DNA of 64,000 nt from Onthophagus taurus (lineage: Eukaryota; Arthropoda; Insecta; Coleoptera; Scarabaeidae): NCBI RefSeq assembly GCF_036711975.1, contig NC_091968.1, forward strand, positions 1,674,001-1,738,000. Direction: 5' to 3'. Under the pieces are notes generated by a model. The model was given only the letters and a program-made list of their open reading frames with translations, was not told the DNA's origin and did no database searches. This document shows, one piece after another, positions 20,766-31,277 of the stretch. How positions within the stretch are numbered: position 1 is the stretch's first letter; the number at the start of each line of letters is the position of its first letter. The position numbers were made by a program, and so were the translations under genes.

Positions 20766-21440
20766 CGTTTTTAAGATAATAAGTTTTGAACTTAATTAGA
20801 ATTTTGACGTTAAAATTTTAACATCATCTTTAAAAATTTGTGAAAAATCGATTTCTTAAGATATCGTAATGAAATTGTGGTGAGTTATAGAAGAAACTAT
20901 GTAGTTTGTCATGAACAAACATATAAAAATCTCTATCCGTTTTTGAGATAATAAAATTTTAAGTTAACTAGAATTTTGACGTTAACATTTTAACATCATT
21001 TTTAAAAATTTTTGAAAAATCGACTTCTTAAGATATCTTGATAAAATTGTGGTGACTTGTAGAGGAATCTATGTAGTTTTTCATGAATAAATCCGCATAT
21101 AAAAATCTCTATTCGTTTTTGAGATAATAAGTATTGAACTTAACTAGAATTTTAACGTTAAAATTTTAACATCATTTTTAAAAATTTGTGAAAAATCGAC
21201 TTCTTAAGATATCTTAATAAAATTGTGGGAATTTATTGAGGAAACCATGTAGTTTTTCATGAACAAACTCGCATATAAAAATCTCTATTCGATTTTGAGA
21301 TAATAAGTTTTGAACTTAACTAGAATTTTGATGTTAAAATTTTAACATCATTTTCAAAAATTTGTGAAAAATCGATTTCTTAAGATATCTTGATGAAATT
21401 GTGGGGATTTAGAGATTAAACTATGTAGTTTTTAGAGACT
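20766..21440. repeat. 176-bp satellite, about 3.8 copies
   Basis: AGATAATAAG-type unit starts recur at 20774, 20946, 21122 and 21298 (spacing 172, 176, 176). Each unit contains ACTAGAATTTT, AACATCATTTTTAAAAATTT and CTTAAGATATCTT. It lies between the palindromic blocks of the second large copy. Confidence 0.85.
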
Positions 21441-21905
21441 AGAACCCAAATGATTCTAGTTCTAGGTACAGTGTTAGTTCTACATAGTAACAGTGCTAGT
21501 GAAAAACTAAAACTAACACTATACCTAGAACTAGCATCATTCGAGTTTAGCCGTTTTTAAAGACGTGCGGCTCTTAGTTCTAATGACAGTACAACTGCAA
21601 GTGAAAAACTAGAACTAACACTATACCTAGAACTAGAATCATTCGGGTTTAGCCGTCTTTAGAGACGTGCGGGTTAACCCAAATGATTCTAGTTCATATT
21701 TTAGCACTTAATAACAATTAAAACTAGAACTAACACTAGACCTAGAACTAGAATCATTCGGGTTTAGCCGTCTTGAAATACGTGCGGCTAAATCCGAATG
21801 TTTATAATTCTAGGTCTAGTGTTAGTTTTAATTGTTATTCAATTTTAAATTATGATATATTTTTATTGACTGAAAAGTAGAACAAACACTGAACCTAGAA
21901 CAAGA
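21440..21905. repeat. Palindromic TAGAACTA / GGTTTAGCCGTC block
   Basis: Three or more units in which AACTAGAATCATTCGGGTTT and AGCCGTCTTTAGAGACGTGC are followed by their reverse complements, so each unit can fold as a long hairpin. Same family as 53880-55870 and 57370-58850. Confidence 0.75.
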
Positions 21906-22055
21906 AACATTCAACTCAGAGTTATCATAATGACGTCACTTTTTCCGAGTAAAATTTTTCCTTTACAAAACTACCTCATGCCTATACTATTAAGCTACGT
22001 TGCATTTTATCTGAGACAGTGCAAGTGCACAGTAAATTCGTATATTTCGAGTTAT

Positions 22056-22516
22056 ATTATTCTCAAAAAATCATTTTTTTTGACAATTAAAACCTTTTTT
22101 TTTAAATTTCTTAATTCACCTTAATTTATCGTCATAAATGTAATTTCTAAATGAATTTTTGTTTTGGTACGAGTTGATTGTGACGTAATATTACGCGATT
22201 GACGTCACGAATACTACGTGCGCGTCGTTTTACGTCGTGCGTCATGATTCCCAAGAATCGACTTTCAGTTCCTAGAATTCTCCGCGGCCCGAAATCCATA
22301 CTCGACATTAATCGCACGAGTTGGGTTTTTGGAGGGGGCCGGCATAGTTATTTTTGGGAATCATATTCAAACTAGTTAACGTGAAATCGTTTTTAGTCAA
22401 AATTGACTCATTGAATGAATTTGGATTATTTTAAATAGTAATAATTAATTAAAAAACTGGTATTAAACGAAAACGTTTATTTAAAATGACATCAATTGTT
22501 CTAATTTTAAAATACA
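22056..22516. other. EndoG 3' flank with CRE-like cluster
   Basis: 22180-22250 contains TGACGTAA, TGACGTCACG, TACGTGCGCGTCG and TACGTCGTGCGTCA, a dense run of CRE-like ACGT cores. It is followed by a GC-rich stretch bounded by ATGATTCCCAA (22243) and its inverse TTGGGAATCAT (22353). It could be a small element or a regulatory patch; no coding. Confidence 0.35.
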
Positions 22517-23550
22517 TCAATTACTTTTTCCATTAATTTTTCTTAATTTAGCCCTAGATATATTATCAAAAAATAAAAGCCCTGCTGCTTTTTCTACACT
22601 TTCTGGAGGCACCTACAAAGTTAAAATTAATTTAATAAACCTTTTTTGGTTTTTATTCATAATTTATTAATTTTAACCTGAAAATTTGATAATGGGGTGT
22701 TATCATCAATTACAGTATTAGGCATAACATAAGCTTCCATTTCCAAACCACCATCTGCAGCTTCCCCTACAAGGATTTTAAAAAAATGTGTTGGAACAGC
22801 GACGTTATTCGCCCCAATTACTTCATATCTAATATATTTTTTCCCATCCACATCTTTCCTACAACAACAATCTTATTTTTAACTCCACAAATGATATTCT
22901 TTTTCTAACTTTGGTAAATATAAAGGTCCAGTACAACAATATACATTTTGATAAACTTTAGTTAACTTTCTAACATATTTCTCCAATCGATTCCATGAAT
23001 CCCTATTAAATCCAACACCAACTTGCGGGGCCATATTTGATAAAAAGAACGTTTGTTCGATGTGTTTTTGATGATTTTTATGATTTCCAGCAGCAGCTAA
23101 ATGTCCTCGATCATACCCAGAACCTTTATAATCCGTGTTTTCCGACCGAAAATATTTATGAATACTTTCATCAGACATAAAGTTACATAAAGCTCTATCA
23201 ACAGCTTTATTTGGTTTAACAGTTTCACTCGTTAAATGTTCAAACACCCAATGTGCTACTTTCGTCTTTCTGTCATAACTTAAAACATAATCATCAAACG
23301 ATCGGATATTATCGTAACCAGGAAAACCAAACTTCATTATTTGCGAAACTCTACTTCCTGTATTTGTTGGTGCAGTAGAAAAACTTGTAGCTGCTGATAC
23401 CGTACCATACAGTGGTAACCCCGGTAGTTTTTTTATGGTTTGAGGTAAACCATTTAGTTTATCTATATATTTTTCATAATAAGAACCTAAAAGGAAGCTA
23501 CCAAAACTTACACTCGTTATTAAAACCGTTTTATTAATTATTTTTGGCAT
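22517..23550 (-). CDS. EndoG: Endonuclease G, mitochondrial (three exons)
   Basis: Exons on the minus strand are 22889-23550, 22678-22858 and 22517-22612, with 30- and 65-bp introns; total 939 nt, 312 residues, the usual size. The N-terminus has a hydrophobic stretch (about residues 8-22) suited to mitochondrial targeting and intermembrane-space anchoring. The DNA/RNA non-specific nuclease domain runs from about residue 72: MKFGFPGYDNIRSFDDYVLS, HWVFEHLT, GSGYDRGHLAAAGNH (active-site His at about 150) and MAPQVGVGFNRDSWNRLE (metal-binding Asn). The C-terminus reads VIGANNVAVPTHFFKILVGE, then VPPESVEKAAGLLFFDNISR. The first intron (GTGGAG donor, 30 bp) is unusually small, yet phase and alignment demand it. 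All catalytic residues are present. Confidence 0.92.
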
Positions 23551-23951
23551 TGTTTTGTAATAAGTGAGGTTATGTTTCTAAATGTCAAAAATTAAATTTA
23601 TAATTAAAATTAATTTAATTACATTTATAAGTGAATATAAAAGCAGAAAATAACAATATTGCACTATTATTAATTTTATTAAATTAATATTTGAGTTTTA
23701 TGTATAAATATAAATAAATTGACACAATAATGTGAGGTTATGTTTCTAAATGTCAAAAATTAAGTTTATAAATATATTACAAAAATTAATTTAATTATAT
23801 AATATAAGTGAATATAAAAATAGAAAATAATAATATTGTACTATTATAATTTTTATTAAATTAATATTTGAGTTTTATTAATAAATAAATTGACACATCA
23901 ATGTGAGGTTATGTTTACATTTTGAGGTTATCCTATTATTTGATTTTATAA
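23551..23951. promoter_or_regulatory. Bidirectional EndoG/SBP2 promoter region with 168-bp duplication
   Basis: The two genes are head to head about 400 bp apart. GTGAGGTTATGTTTCTAAAT starts at 23564 and again at 23732, with a third GTGAGGTTATGTTTACA at 23903 (spacing 168 and 171). The intergenic DNA is thus two tandem copies of one AT-rich segment plus the start of a third. Confidence 0.6.
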
Positions 23952-25018
23952 ATGGAAAGTAATTGTGTTATTGATAGAGAATTATTAAAACAGCAAAGAA
24001 AAGAGCGAAAAAAATTAAAGAAACAAGCGATTAGAGAAGAAAAATTAACCCAAAAAACCATAAATAATGAAAATCATGATGATTTACACAAAAAAGGTTG
24101 CCCCTTGTTTTCGATTTTAGTTTTAATTTTTAATTTTGCTCTTAATAATTAGGTGTTGGTTGTAACAGACATGTTAAATCAAATATTGCAATTCAAGCAA
24201 CATTGGAATCATTGCAAAAAGCAAATAAGTCACTAAAAAAGGTGGAAAATAAAAAGAATGAAGTTATTAAGAAGACTTATTCAGGCAATCCGTTAGATTC
24301 ATCTCAACCTGAAAGATTTAGAGGGAAATATAAAATGGAGACAGAAAATCATAAAATAAAACATAATAAATTAAAGACTGAAATTTTGAAATGCGAAGAT
24401 TTGAAAGATACTTCCAAAATTTATCATTGTAATAGTATTAATATAATTACTGATGAATTAAATAACGCTGTTGAAATTTACATAAAAAAATTAGTACATT
24501 TACAAGATAAAGCTTACTTTAAAAGTTCAGATAAAATTAAATTTAAAAAAAGATATATTTGTGGTTTTCACGAATTAAAAAAGAAACTTATCGTTGGTAA
24601 AATAAAATTCTTTATTTTTGCAATAAATATTAGAACTTACGGTAATCATTTCATCGTTAATCGAATTTAAAATATTACCATATTTTATTTTAGCTCCAAT
24701 TTACAGTTTAATATGTGATATTTCATCATTCGCGAAAGAAAATTCGATACAATTCGTTTTTGCATTAAAACGATCAAAACTGGGTTCATTATGTCATATT
24801 AATCGACCTGTTAGTTGTTTGGGAGTTTTAAATCACGATGGAGCTGAGGTTAGTGTTTTATAGATGGTATGTAAAATTTGATATTGATATGAATGTTTCA
24901 GGAAGAATTTAAAAATGTTATTGAAAATATATGTCAAAGTTCCAGTGAAGATGTGGAGGAAAAGAAAGAGGATGAGGAGGTTTTAGAGAAATGTAAAAAG
25001 TTGTCAATTAATAATTAG
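23952..25018 (+). CDS. SBP2: SECIS-binding protein 2-like L7Ae protein (four exons)
   Basis: Exons 23952-24096, 24153-24641, 24694-24848 and 24902-25018 add to 906 nt (301 residues) with consistent phases and introns of 45-56 bp. The N-terminal half is lysine-rich and coiled (RELLKQQRKERKKLKKQAIR). The C-terminal third is an L7Ae/L30e RNA-binding fold: RYICGFHELKKKLIVGKIKF, FIFAINI, then SIQFVFALKRSKLGSLCHIN, RPVSCLGVLNHDGAEEEF. This order matches SBP2, which binds SECIS hairpins in selenoprotein mRNAs at the ribosome. The length fits the short dipteran form rather than the long vertebrate form. Other L7Ae proteins lack the FVFALxRxxLG / GVxxxDGA pattern. Function is inferred from the family. 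Confidence 0.8.
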
Positions 25019-25359
25019 ATTTTTTGTATTAAATGTTGTTGGAATAATAAATGTATTTTATTTAAAAAAATATTTGTTATTATTAATTTATATTATAATA
25101 TTAACTCATTAAAGTGTCTATTACATTATACTAGCAACTGGTGCAATCAAGTGATGGTGCCATGTAGCTTGAAACATATAACACACCTGGTACAATATTC
25201 ATTTCTTTGTGAATACTGTGTGGAACGTGTGGAAAAGGTCGTTATGAATAGTGAAAAAGTTTATGCTGCAATTATTATCCTAAAAAAAAAACGAAAAAGG
25301 AGTGAACTAAACTTCTGAGAGTTGGAAATCAATGCCGAAAATGATTTATATGAATGGAT
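25019..25359. other. SBP2 3' flank
   Basis: AATAAATG at about 25047 may be the SBP2 polyadenylation signal. From about 25130 the DNA appears to be the start of the Harbinger relic. Confidence 0.4.
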
Positions 25360-26040
25360 AAACATCATTTTTATCAATTATTAAGAAAAGTTACCCAACT
25401 TTAAGGTTTTTAGCTAGTGGAAATAGTTTGGAAGACTTAAAGATCTTGACGGCTATTGCTCGACAAACAATTAGAAAAATTGTTATTGATTGGTGCTAAT
25501 AATGATAAATAAAAAGTGTATAAAGGCGAGTAAAAGTGAGAAGTATAAAGAATAATTGAGTTCGGTCCTGTGTGTGTGTGGGTAGTGAGACGCCACCAGG
25601 ACGAGTTGAGACAAGTAAAAGGGGACTGGGCAACATCTGGGCAGTATGATTATGAGAGTAGTGAAGGGCGTATCAAAAACAGTTCGACGGGTCGGACGCG
25701 TAGACTTTAAAAGGGATAACGAGTTTGAGTTAGAATGTGTTATATTACTTATACATATTATTATTTATAGTTTAATAAAAGAGTAAAACAGACGAGTGTG
25801 ATTAAATCGGAGAAAGGGATTGAATAGAGACAAATTAATATTCCTTACAGAAGTAATAAAGCAAAACAAAAAAACTGTTATTTTAAACTTTTCTAGCTTC
25901 CAAATAACAGTGATCATTGGAAAGCAGAAGCTGATGCTTTTGACCGAAAACTGGGGGCTGTTAATGCAAACTATCAATTTTTAATGGTTCATGTGGGTAC
26001 GAATGGTAGAACATCAGATGCTGGTCTTTTTTAATGATTT
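25360..26040 (+). pseudogene. PIF/Harbinger transposase relic, interrupted
   Basis: The first piece (25370-25500), across frames, reads KVTPTLRFLASGN, SLEDLKILTAIARQTIRKIV, the N-terminal part of a HARBI1-like transposase. The second piece (25895-26035) reads LPNNSDHWKAEADAFDRKL, AVNANYQFLMVHVGTNGRTS and DAGLF, the DDE region around the second catalytic residue. About 400 bp between them (25540-25860) is unrelated, GC-richer DNA that may be another insertion such as an LTR remnant. Dead. Confidence 0.65.
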
Positions 26041-26798
26041 GACATTTTTGAGAAGTTAAAGAATGATGACTTATACAGAATGAGTTATTAGTATTTTATA
26101 CAAAAGTTGTTTGACTCATCACTTTCTATTACGTAAAATTATTTTCACTTATTCAGGATGTTCCATTTAAGCGTAACGGAGTAAAAACGGTTTAAAACCG
26201 ATGTAAAACCGACATTTTTTCCAATTTTGCTTTGAAACTACGTCAGACAATAGTCAAAGCCAGTAGGTAGATGATAATATTCAAAGATATTAGATACACT
26301 ATACAAACAAGTAGCTCAACAAGTAGGTATTAATTTAATTAATATTTAGAAGATGTTCAAAATGCCGCCCATTTTCTCTTCTACAAGCATTAATGAGCTG
26401 TATAAAAGGTATCTCTTAACATGTACATCTTATTTTCTCTAAAGTCGTAAATTATATGACAGAACAATTGCATATTTTATTACTTACATTTTTTTAAATC
26501 TCATCAAGTACCAATTCGCATTAAAATCTGATATACGGCAGCTAAATTATTTTATATTATAAAATATTAATCAAATAATAAAAGGAAGAACAAAAAAAAC
26601 CGATAAAAATAGACAGAATATAATATTAAGTACAATAATGCATATTTCCTTACACATTATTCTTGAAATTCTACCAAATATCAGGAAAACTATTAAAGTT
26701 AGATACAGGTGCCTATTATGTATGGAATATAGTACTATACAGGTGATTCACATAAGAACAACTTTATTCTTTCATATTCGTGCAAAACATTATAGCAA

Positions 26799-27486
26799 CT
26801 ATACTCTGTTTTTAAAGCAGGAGGAGTATTTTAAATTTGTCACCAGATTGACCTTGCACGTGATTGGTTGAATGCGAGGAAGGTTCACACACAGGCAATT
26901 TTGAATTTTGATTTTGAATTTGAAGGTTAGGTTATTGACAATTCGACCAAGGTCTATAGAACATAAGGTTACCTAATTCCCTATGCCTCTGTAGTATCGA
27001 CTATTACCCCGCAGATTGACGTCACTGGTTCGATACAGTCAGAGTAAAAGATAGTTTATACGTGCCTATACTGTGGTACAGTCTATATAAAATATTTAAA
27101 CCTCGCATCGTGTTGTGTTGTTCATAGAACCAGCTACGTCACTGACCCACCTTGCCCCTCAGAGGAGGAGAATCGGCATTGGGTAACCTTATGTTCTATA
27201 GACCTTGCAATTCGACAGTTTCGTGTCATTACTGTATATTTTGTGTTCTTAAACCCTTTTTTATTATATTTTGAAATAAATACACTCATAACTTCAATGT
27301 TAATTTGTATGTATAGTGTTGACGATAACAAACGAAAACAAATACAATAATAAGTAAATAAATAAATAATAATTATTAATTTAAATATACCGCCAAAATA
27401 TCTAGTGATATTTTCTGGTGATTTTTCCCAGTGTAAATCTGACTTTCGCGTTTACACCTCCTGGTTTAAAAACAGAGTATAGTTCT
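26799..27486. mobile_element. Small TIR element split by later insertion
   Basis: The left half 26799-26845 (TATACTCTGTTTTTAAAGCA, then GGAGGAGTATTTTAAATTTG) and right half 27385-27486 (ACCGCCAAAATATCTAGTGA ... GGTTTAAAAACAGAGTATAG) together correspond to the uninterrupted copy at 28001-28146. About 540 bp lies between the halves, including the 260-bp MITE below. Confidence 0.7.
26948..27207. mobile_element. 260-bp MITE with 9-bp target duplication
   Basis: The ends CAAGGTCTATAGAACATAAG and its exact inverse (27182-27207) form TIRs of about 26 bp. CAATTCGAC occurs immediately on both sides (26939-26947 and 27208-27216). A 9-bp duplication points to the Mutator/MULE superfamily. Confidence 0.8.
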
Positions 27487-27584
27487 AGTGCAAGTGTTAG
27501 TTCTAGTTTTAATTGTTATTCAGCGCTAAGTTGTATATTTTTAAGTTTCGGGTTTAGCCCTGTGTCTTCAGACGCTGAATGTTA

Positions 27585-28005
27585 GGTAAGGTTAGTTTTG
27601 TTTACAAACATTAATTATACCATGAAGTATTCTTTGGCAATTAGTAATGGCAATTATAGCGTGAAGTTTTCTTTTGTAATGTCAATTATAGCGTGAAGGA
27701 ATGTTCGGTAAGGTTAGTTTTGTTTACAAACATTAATTATACCATGAAGTATTTTTTGGCAATTTGTAATGGCAATTATAGCGTGAAGTTTTCTTTTGTA
27801 ATGTCAATTATAGCGTGAAGGAATGTGAGGTAAGGTTAGTTTTGTTTACAAACATTAATTATACCATGAAGTTTTCTTTGGCAATTAGTAATGACAATTA
27901 TAGCGTGAAGTTTTCTTTTGTAATGTCAATTATAGCGTGAAGGAATGTTAGGTAAGGTTAGTTTTGTTTACAAACATTAATTATACCTTGAAGTTTTCTT
28001 TGGCA
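27585..28005. repeat. 122-bp tandem repeat, about 3.4 copies
   Basis: GGTAAGGTTAGTTTTGTTTA starts at 27585, 27707, 27829 and 27951, exactly 122 bp apart. Each unit also has ATTATACCATGAAGT and two TCAATTATAGCGTGAAG-like phrases. Copies are nearly identical, so the array is young. Confidence 0.9.
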
Positions 28006-28146
28006 ATTATACTGTTTTTAAACCAGGAGGAGTATTTTAAATTTGTCACCAATTTACCGCCAAAATATCTAGTGATATTTTCTGGTGATTTTTCCTAGTG
28101 TAAATCTGACTTTCGCGTTTACTCCTCCTGGTTTAAAAACAGAGTA
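28001..28146. mobile_element. Intact small TIR element, about 146 bp
   Basis: Begins TATACTGTTTTTAAACCAGG and ends with the inverse GGTTTAAAAACAGAGTATA. It contains CTAGTGATATTTTCTGGTGA. Uninterrupted copy of the element split at 26799-27486. Confidence 0.75.
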
Positions 28147-29366
28147 TAGGTAGTATTTACTGTCCGGACCCGCCTACTATAATCAAAATTTTGAACATTA
28201 CCGCTTACTATTTTGGAATTGAAAATAAACGCTTATTTTTTGCAAATACATCACACATGCGATACATCAAAAATACGATTTTTTCAGTAACATCATAATA
28301 AAGTATAGTTTGTATTTAAAAAAATACAACTTTGTGTTGTATCTCAAAAATCATCAAGTATGTTTACAATTTTTCAACGGCAGTATATTCTATTTAAAAG
28401 TGTCTTAAGAACGTATCAACCCCATTTCTCTAATTACAAAAATAAACGAAATATGAGCATTTTTTGAAATCACGAAAATTTGACTTTTTGGCTATAACTT
28501 GAAAACAAAAGAAGATAGGTTTGGTGTTTGCGGGATTGGATTGGTCTCGAAAAAAGAGACCGGGGCATGGCACCTATTTTTTTCGTATCTCTTATAGTTT
28601 CTGAGGTAGCCTATAATAACACCCAAATTTGCCCACCTGTACAATGGACATTGTACATTGTAAGTTATTATCAGCTACAAAACATTTAGTGTAAAAGAAC
28701 AAAAAATAAAGACTAAAAATAAAAGATACATCTAAATAAAAGAAAAATCGAATTAAACTTAATTGTTTGATCGTGTTTTTCTTTTAAAACTAATTTAATG
28801 CAACTATTAATTTACACCATTATTAAAAAAGAACCACTGACTAAAGCATAGCAGTGATCACTGCTCGAGAAGTAGCAAATCAAGAGGGACATAGCGTAAT
28901 TTATACTATTAACCTAGCTACTATGCGTCAAAAATTGTAATACATTTTCCGAAGGTACTAAAACGTTAAAAAATAACGACAATATATTTTTTTTTTTTCA
29001 AAAATTATAAGAGATCGTGAAAATTTTTTCGAGTAAAAGTTATGTGAAATTATGCTGTCTACCCAGCTGAAGAAAAAAAAATTATAGATTTAAAAAAATA
29101 GCGAAATTAGTACTCACATCCGGTATAACCGGAAGTACAAAGAAAATGATTTCATGTCGTAATAATCCGTTTTAACAGCCTAATTATGCATTCCAAATGG
29201 TTTTCTTACATCACTAATAATAAAAAAAATATGGGGGTGAGCCATTTCTGAGGGACACCCGATATATTTTGATCGATATATTTTATTCTGTTGTTATCTT
29301 TGAGGCACGGTGTCTTGGCTTTATCCCGTTTCCGTGCTCAACTGTATACATTAAATAAATAAATGA
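28147..29366. other. Unassigned repeat-like DNA
   Basis: No open frames. Around 28450-28640 phrases such as TTGGCTATAACTTGAAAACA and GTTTCTGAGGTAGCC, ending CCCACCTGTA, look like the sensitive ends of TIR transposons. 29235-29270 (CTGAGGGACACCCGATAT) looks like another terminus. Confidence 0.3.
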
Positions 29367-30039
29367 GTCGCATTAAAATCTGGTATATGACAGCAACATT
29401 ATTTTACATCATAAAATATTAATCAAATAATAAAAGGAAGAACAAAAAAAAAACTGATAAAAATAGACAGAATATAATAGTAACTACAATAATGCATATT
29501 GCGTGTAATGCAAGCTAGATATAATGACATACTTATCATTAATTAAAGGTAACTTCATGGGCAATTCAACCAGCACACGATATACAGGGTATTACATTTA
29601 AAAAACTTATGAAAAAAGCCATTTGAAAAACATCAAAAGTAACTAAGCTTTATGAACATTCTGTATAGCGTATCTAATATCTTTGGATACTATCATTTAC
29701 CTACTGGCTTTGACTATTACCTGCCATAGTTTCAAGGCAAAATTAGAAAAAAATGTCGTTTTTACATCGTTTTTAAAAAGATCCTGTAATGGACACATTT
29801 TGGAAAAACAATTGAATATCTCAGGAACTATGAACGCTATGACTTAATAACATATACGGTTGTATGAACAAATGTAATTTTATTCATAATATGATAAAAT
29901 ATACAGGTGTCCCATTTAAAAAAAATCTACATACTCTCCGTTACGCCTAAATGGAACAACCTGTATAAGTGAAAATAATTTTACGTAATAGAAAGTGATG
30001 AGTCAAACAACTTTTGTATAACACATTTTTTTCTTTCTC

Positions 30040-30499
30040 AAACGGTTTAGCAACTATCATCCGCCGGGATACTAATAACTCACCCTGTATATTTCTGACC
30101 CAGACCCATTGTCTGGTTTTAGTCTAAAGATGCCATATGTATTTGTAGGTGATGACGCCTTCCCTTTAATGAAAAATTTAATGCAGCCATATAGGTATAC
30201 AAGTATGAAAAAAGAGCCAGCAAACATATGTTTCTATTCTAATTATTTATTCATTAACAAAGTTGGTAAGAAATTGTACAACTGAAGACTGCGTTGGTTG
30301 TATTGTCTCGGTTGCTAATACTTCCTGGTTAGTAATAACTGGAAAGTTGTTTTGAACTGTAGGTCTAAAAACGTTTGTGCCTGCTTAGGGTGTATGATTG
30401 AGAAGGGGGTGTATATTCATCGAAATATGGGGTTGATTTCCACGATAAATACGGAACATATGTTTGAAACGAAACTCCTTTTAAAATTCTGTGTTTTAG
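30040..30499. other. Unassigned spacer left of Su(fu)
   Basis: AT-rich, with a TIR-type phrase AACTCACCCTGTATAT at 30080. The plus-strand frame from 30352 to 30633 overlaps the minus-strand MADF relic and is not considered real. Confidence 0.3.
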
Positions 30500-30830
30500 T
30501 GCTCATGGTACATCTTCTCTGGAACATTCCTGATCGTCCAAAAATTTTAGTTTTTCTAAATACCAGAACGAAGACTCAAACACGCTGCTTGCTCCTTCAC
30601 CAGATTTTTCACTTTTTTAAATCGCGCTTATAATTAACAACTTTTTCTCTGTTGGCATCTGGATCTAATTGTTTTAATTTTTTTATCATTTTATTGCAAC
30701 ATTTTTTTAATTCACGATTACAATAGTCTGAATTTTTATCTTTCCACAAACATGGCATTGACTCGTATTCGAGGAATTCCCCCAAAATTTTTTTTGCGCA
30801 TTTTATGTGGAACAAAGTAAATAGGTACGT
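30500..30830 (-). pseudogene. MADF-domain relic
   Basis: On the minus strand 30830-30609 reads FLEYESMPCLWKDKNSDYCN, then KVVNYKRDLKK. A second frame continues KSGEGASSVFESSFWYLEKL and KFLDD, the typical second half of a MADF domain. One frameshift joins them at about 30620 and no start or exon context is seen. A second member of the MADF family seen at 3505, in opposite orientation. Confidence 0.6.
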
Positions 30831-30837
30831 CTTGGTT

Positions 30838-31277
30838 TCTATGGAAATATATTTTCGTATATTGCATCTTAAGTGAAATTCACTGTATACTTAAAAATCA
30901 TCTCTTTATTATTGCTGTTATCCTTATACAAAGATAAAAAAGTCCATACTTTTTTGTATAAGTTCTAAATAAGTATGTAGATTTATAATAAATATATATT
31001 TTGTAAAAAAAATCTTACAATAAATAATCATATAATACAGATCAATTTTCAATAAATCGATTTCAAATTCAGATTAAGGCACATTTGAGGATATTTAAGA
31101 AAAAAAAATTGTATGATATCCAACGTATTAGTCACAAAAGTAAATTGAAGTTAGTTCTTTTGTGACTAACTGCATTTTTATTAAAAAACGGACGGAAAAT
31201 GTAAAAAAAAAAGAAATAAAGTTAATTAAGATTCTCTTCTTAAAAAATCATCTCTCTTAAATCAAGGGATAAAATAA
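30838..31277. other. Palindromic-element end (inverted) and Su(fu) 3' region
   Basis: 30838-30892 is the inverted left end of the palindromic-array family (TATTTTCGTATATTGCATCT ... GTGAAATTCACTG|TA). 30900-31277 is AT-rich and is the expected Su(fu) 3' UTR; GTTAGTCACAAAAG-type inverted repeats at 31126-31168 could form a hairpin in it. Confidence 0.4.

Larger units (their letters stand above)
18496..22055. mobile_element. Palindromic-array element, second copy, carrying piggyBac
   Basis: Starts TA|CAGTGAATTTCG at 18496. Its palindrome is interrupted at 18663 by piggyBac. It resumes at about 20745 (TTCAGGTTTAGCCGTC), contains the 176-bp satellite and a second palindromic block (21440-21905), and ends with the same module ACTCAGAGTTATCATAATGA (21906) through about 22055. 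The last TIR bases are missing. The layout matches the complete copy in Lrrk intron 9. Confidence 0.65.
26095..30035. mobile_element. Composite region bounded by inverted repeats
   Basis: 26095-26315 is mirrored at about 29660-30035: TCATCACTTTCTATTACGTA at 26117 against its complement at about 29985, and ATGTTCCATTTAAGCGTAAC against GTTACGCCTAAATGGAAC. In addition 26520-26640 and 29367-29496 are direct copies (ATTAATCAAATAATAAAAGG in both). Several elements are nested between. It may be one large element or two copies of one family in opposite orientation. Confidence 0.5.

Noticed and set aside
22879-22888. Continuing EndoG exon 1 to its stop codon at 22879
   Set aside because: The nuclease domain continues in 22678-22858, and the phase fits only if the exon ends at 22889.
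25540-25860. Possible solo LTR between the Harbinger pieces
   Set aside because: GC-richer and different from its surroundings, but I found no clear terminal TG...CA pair or target duplication.
30352-30633. 93-codon plus-strand frame
   Set aside because: Overlaps the second half of the minus-strand MADF relic, which has recognisable sequence.
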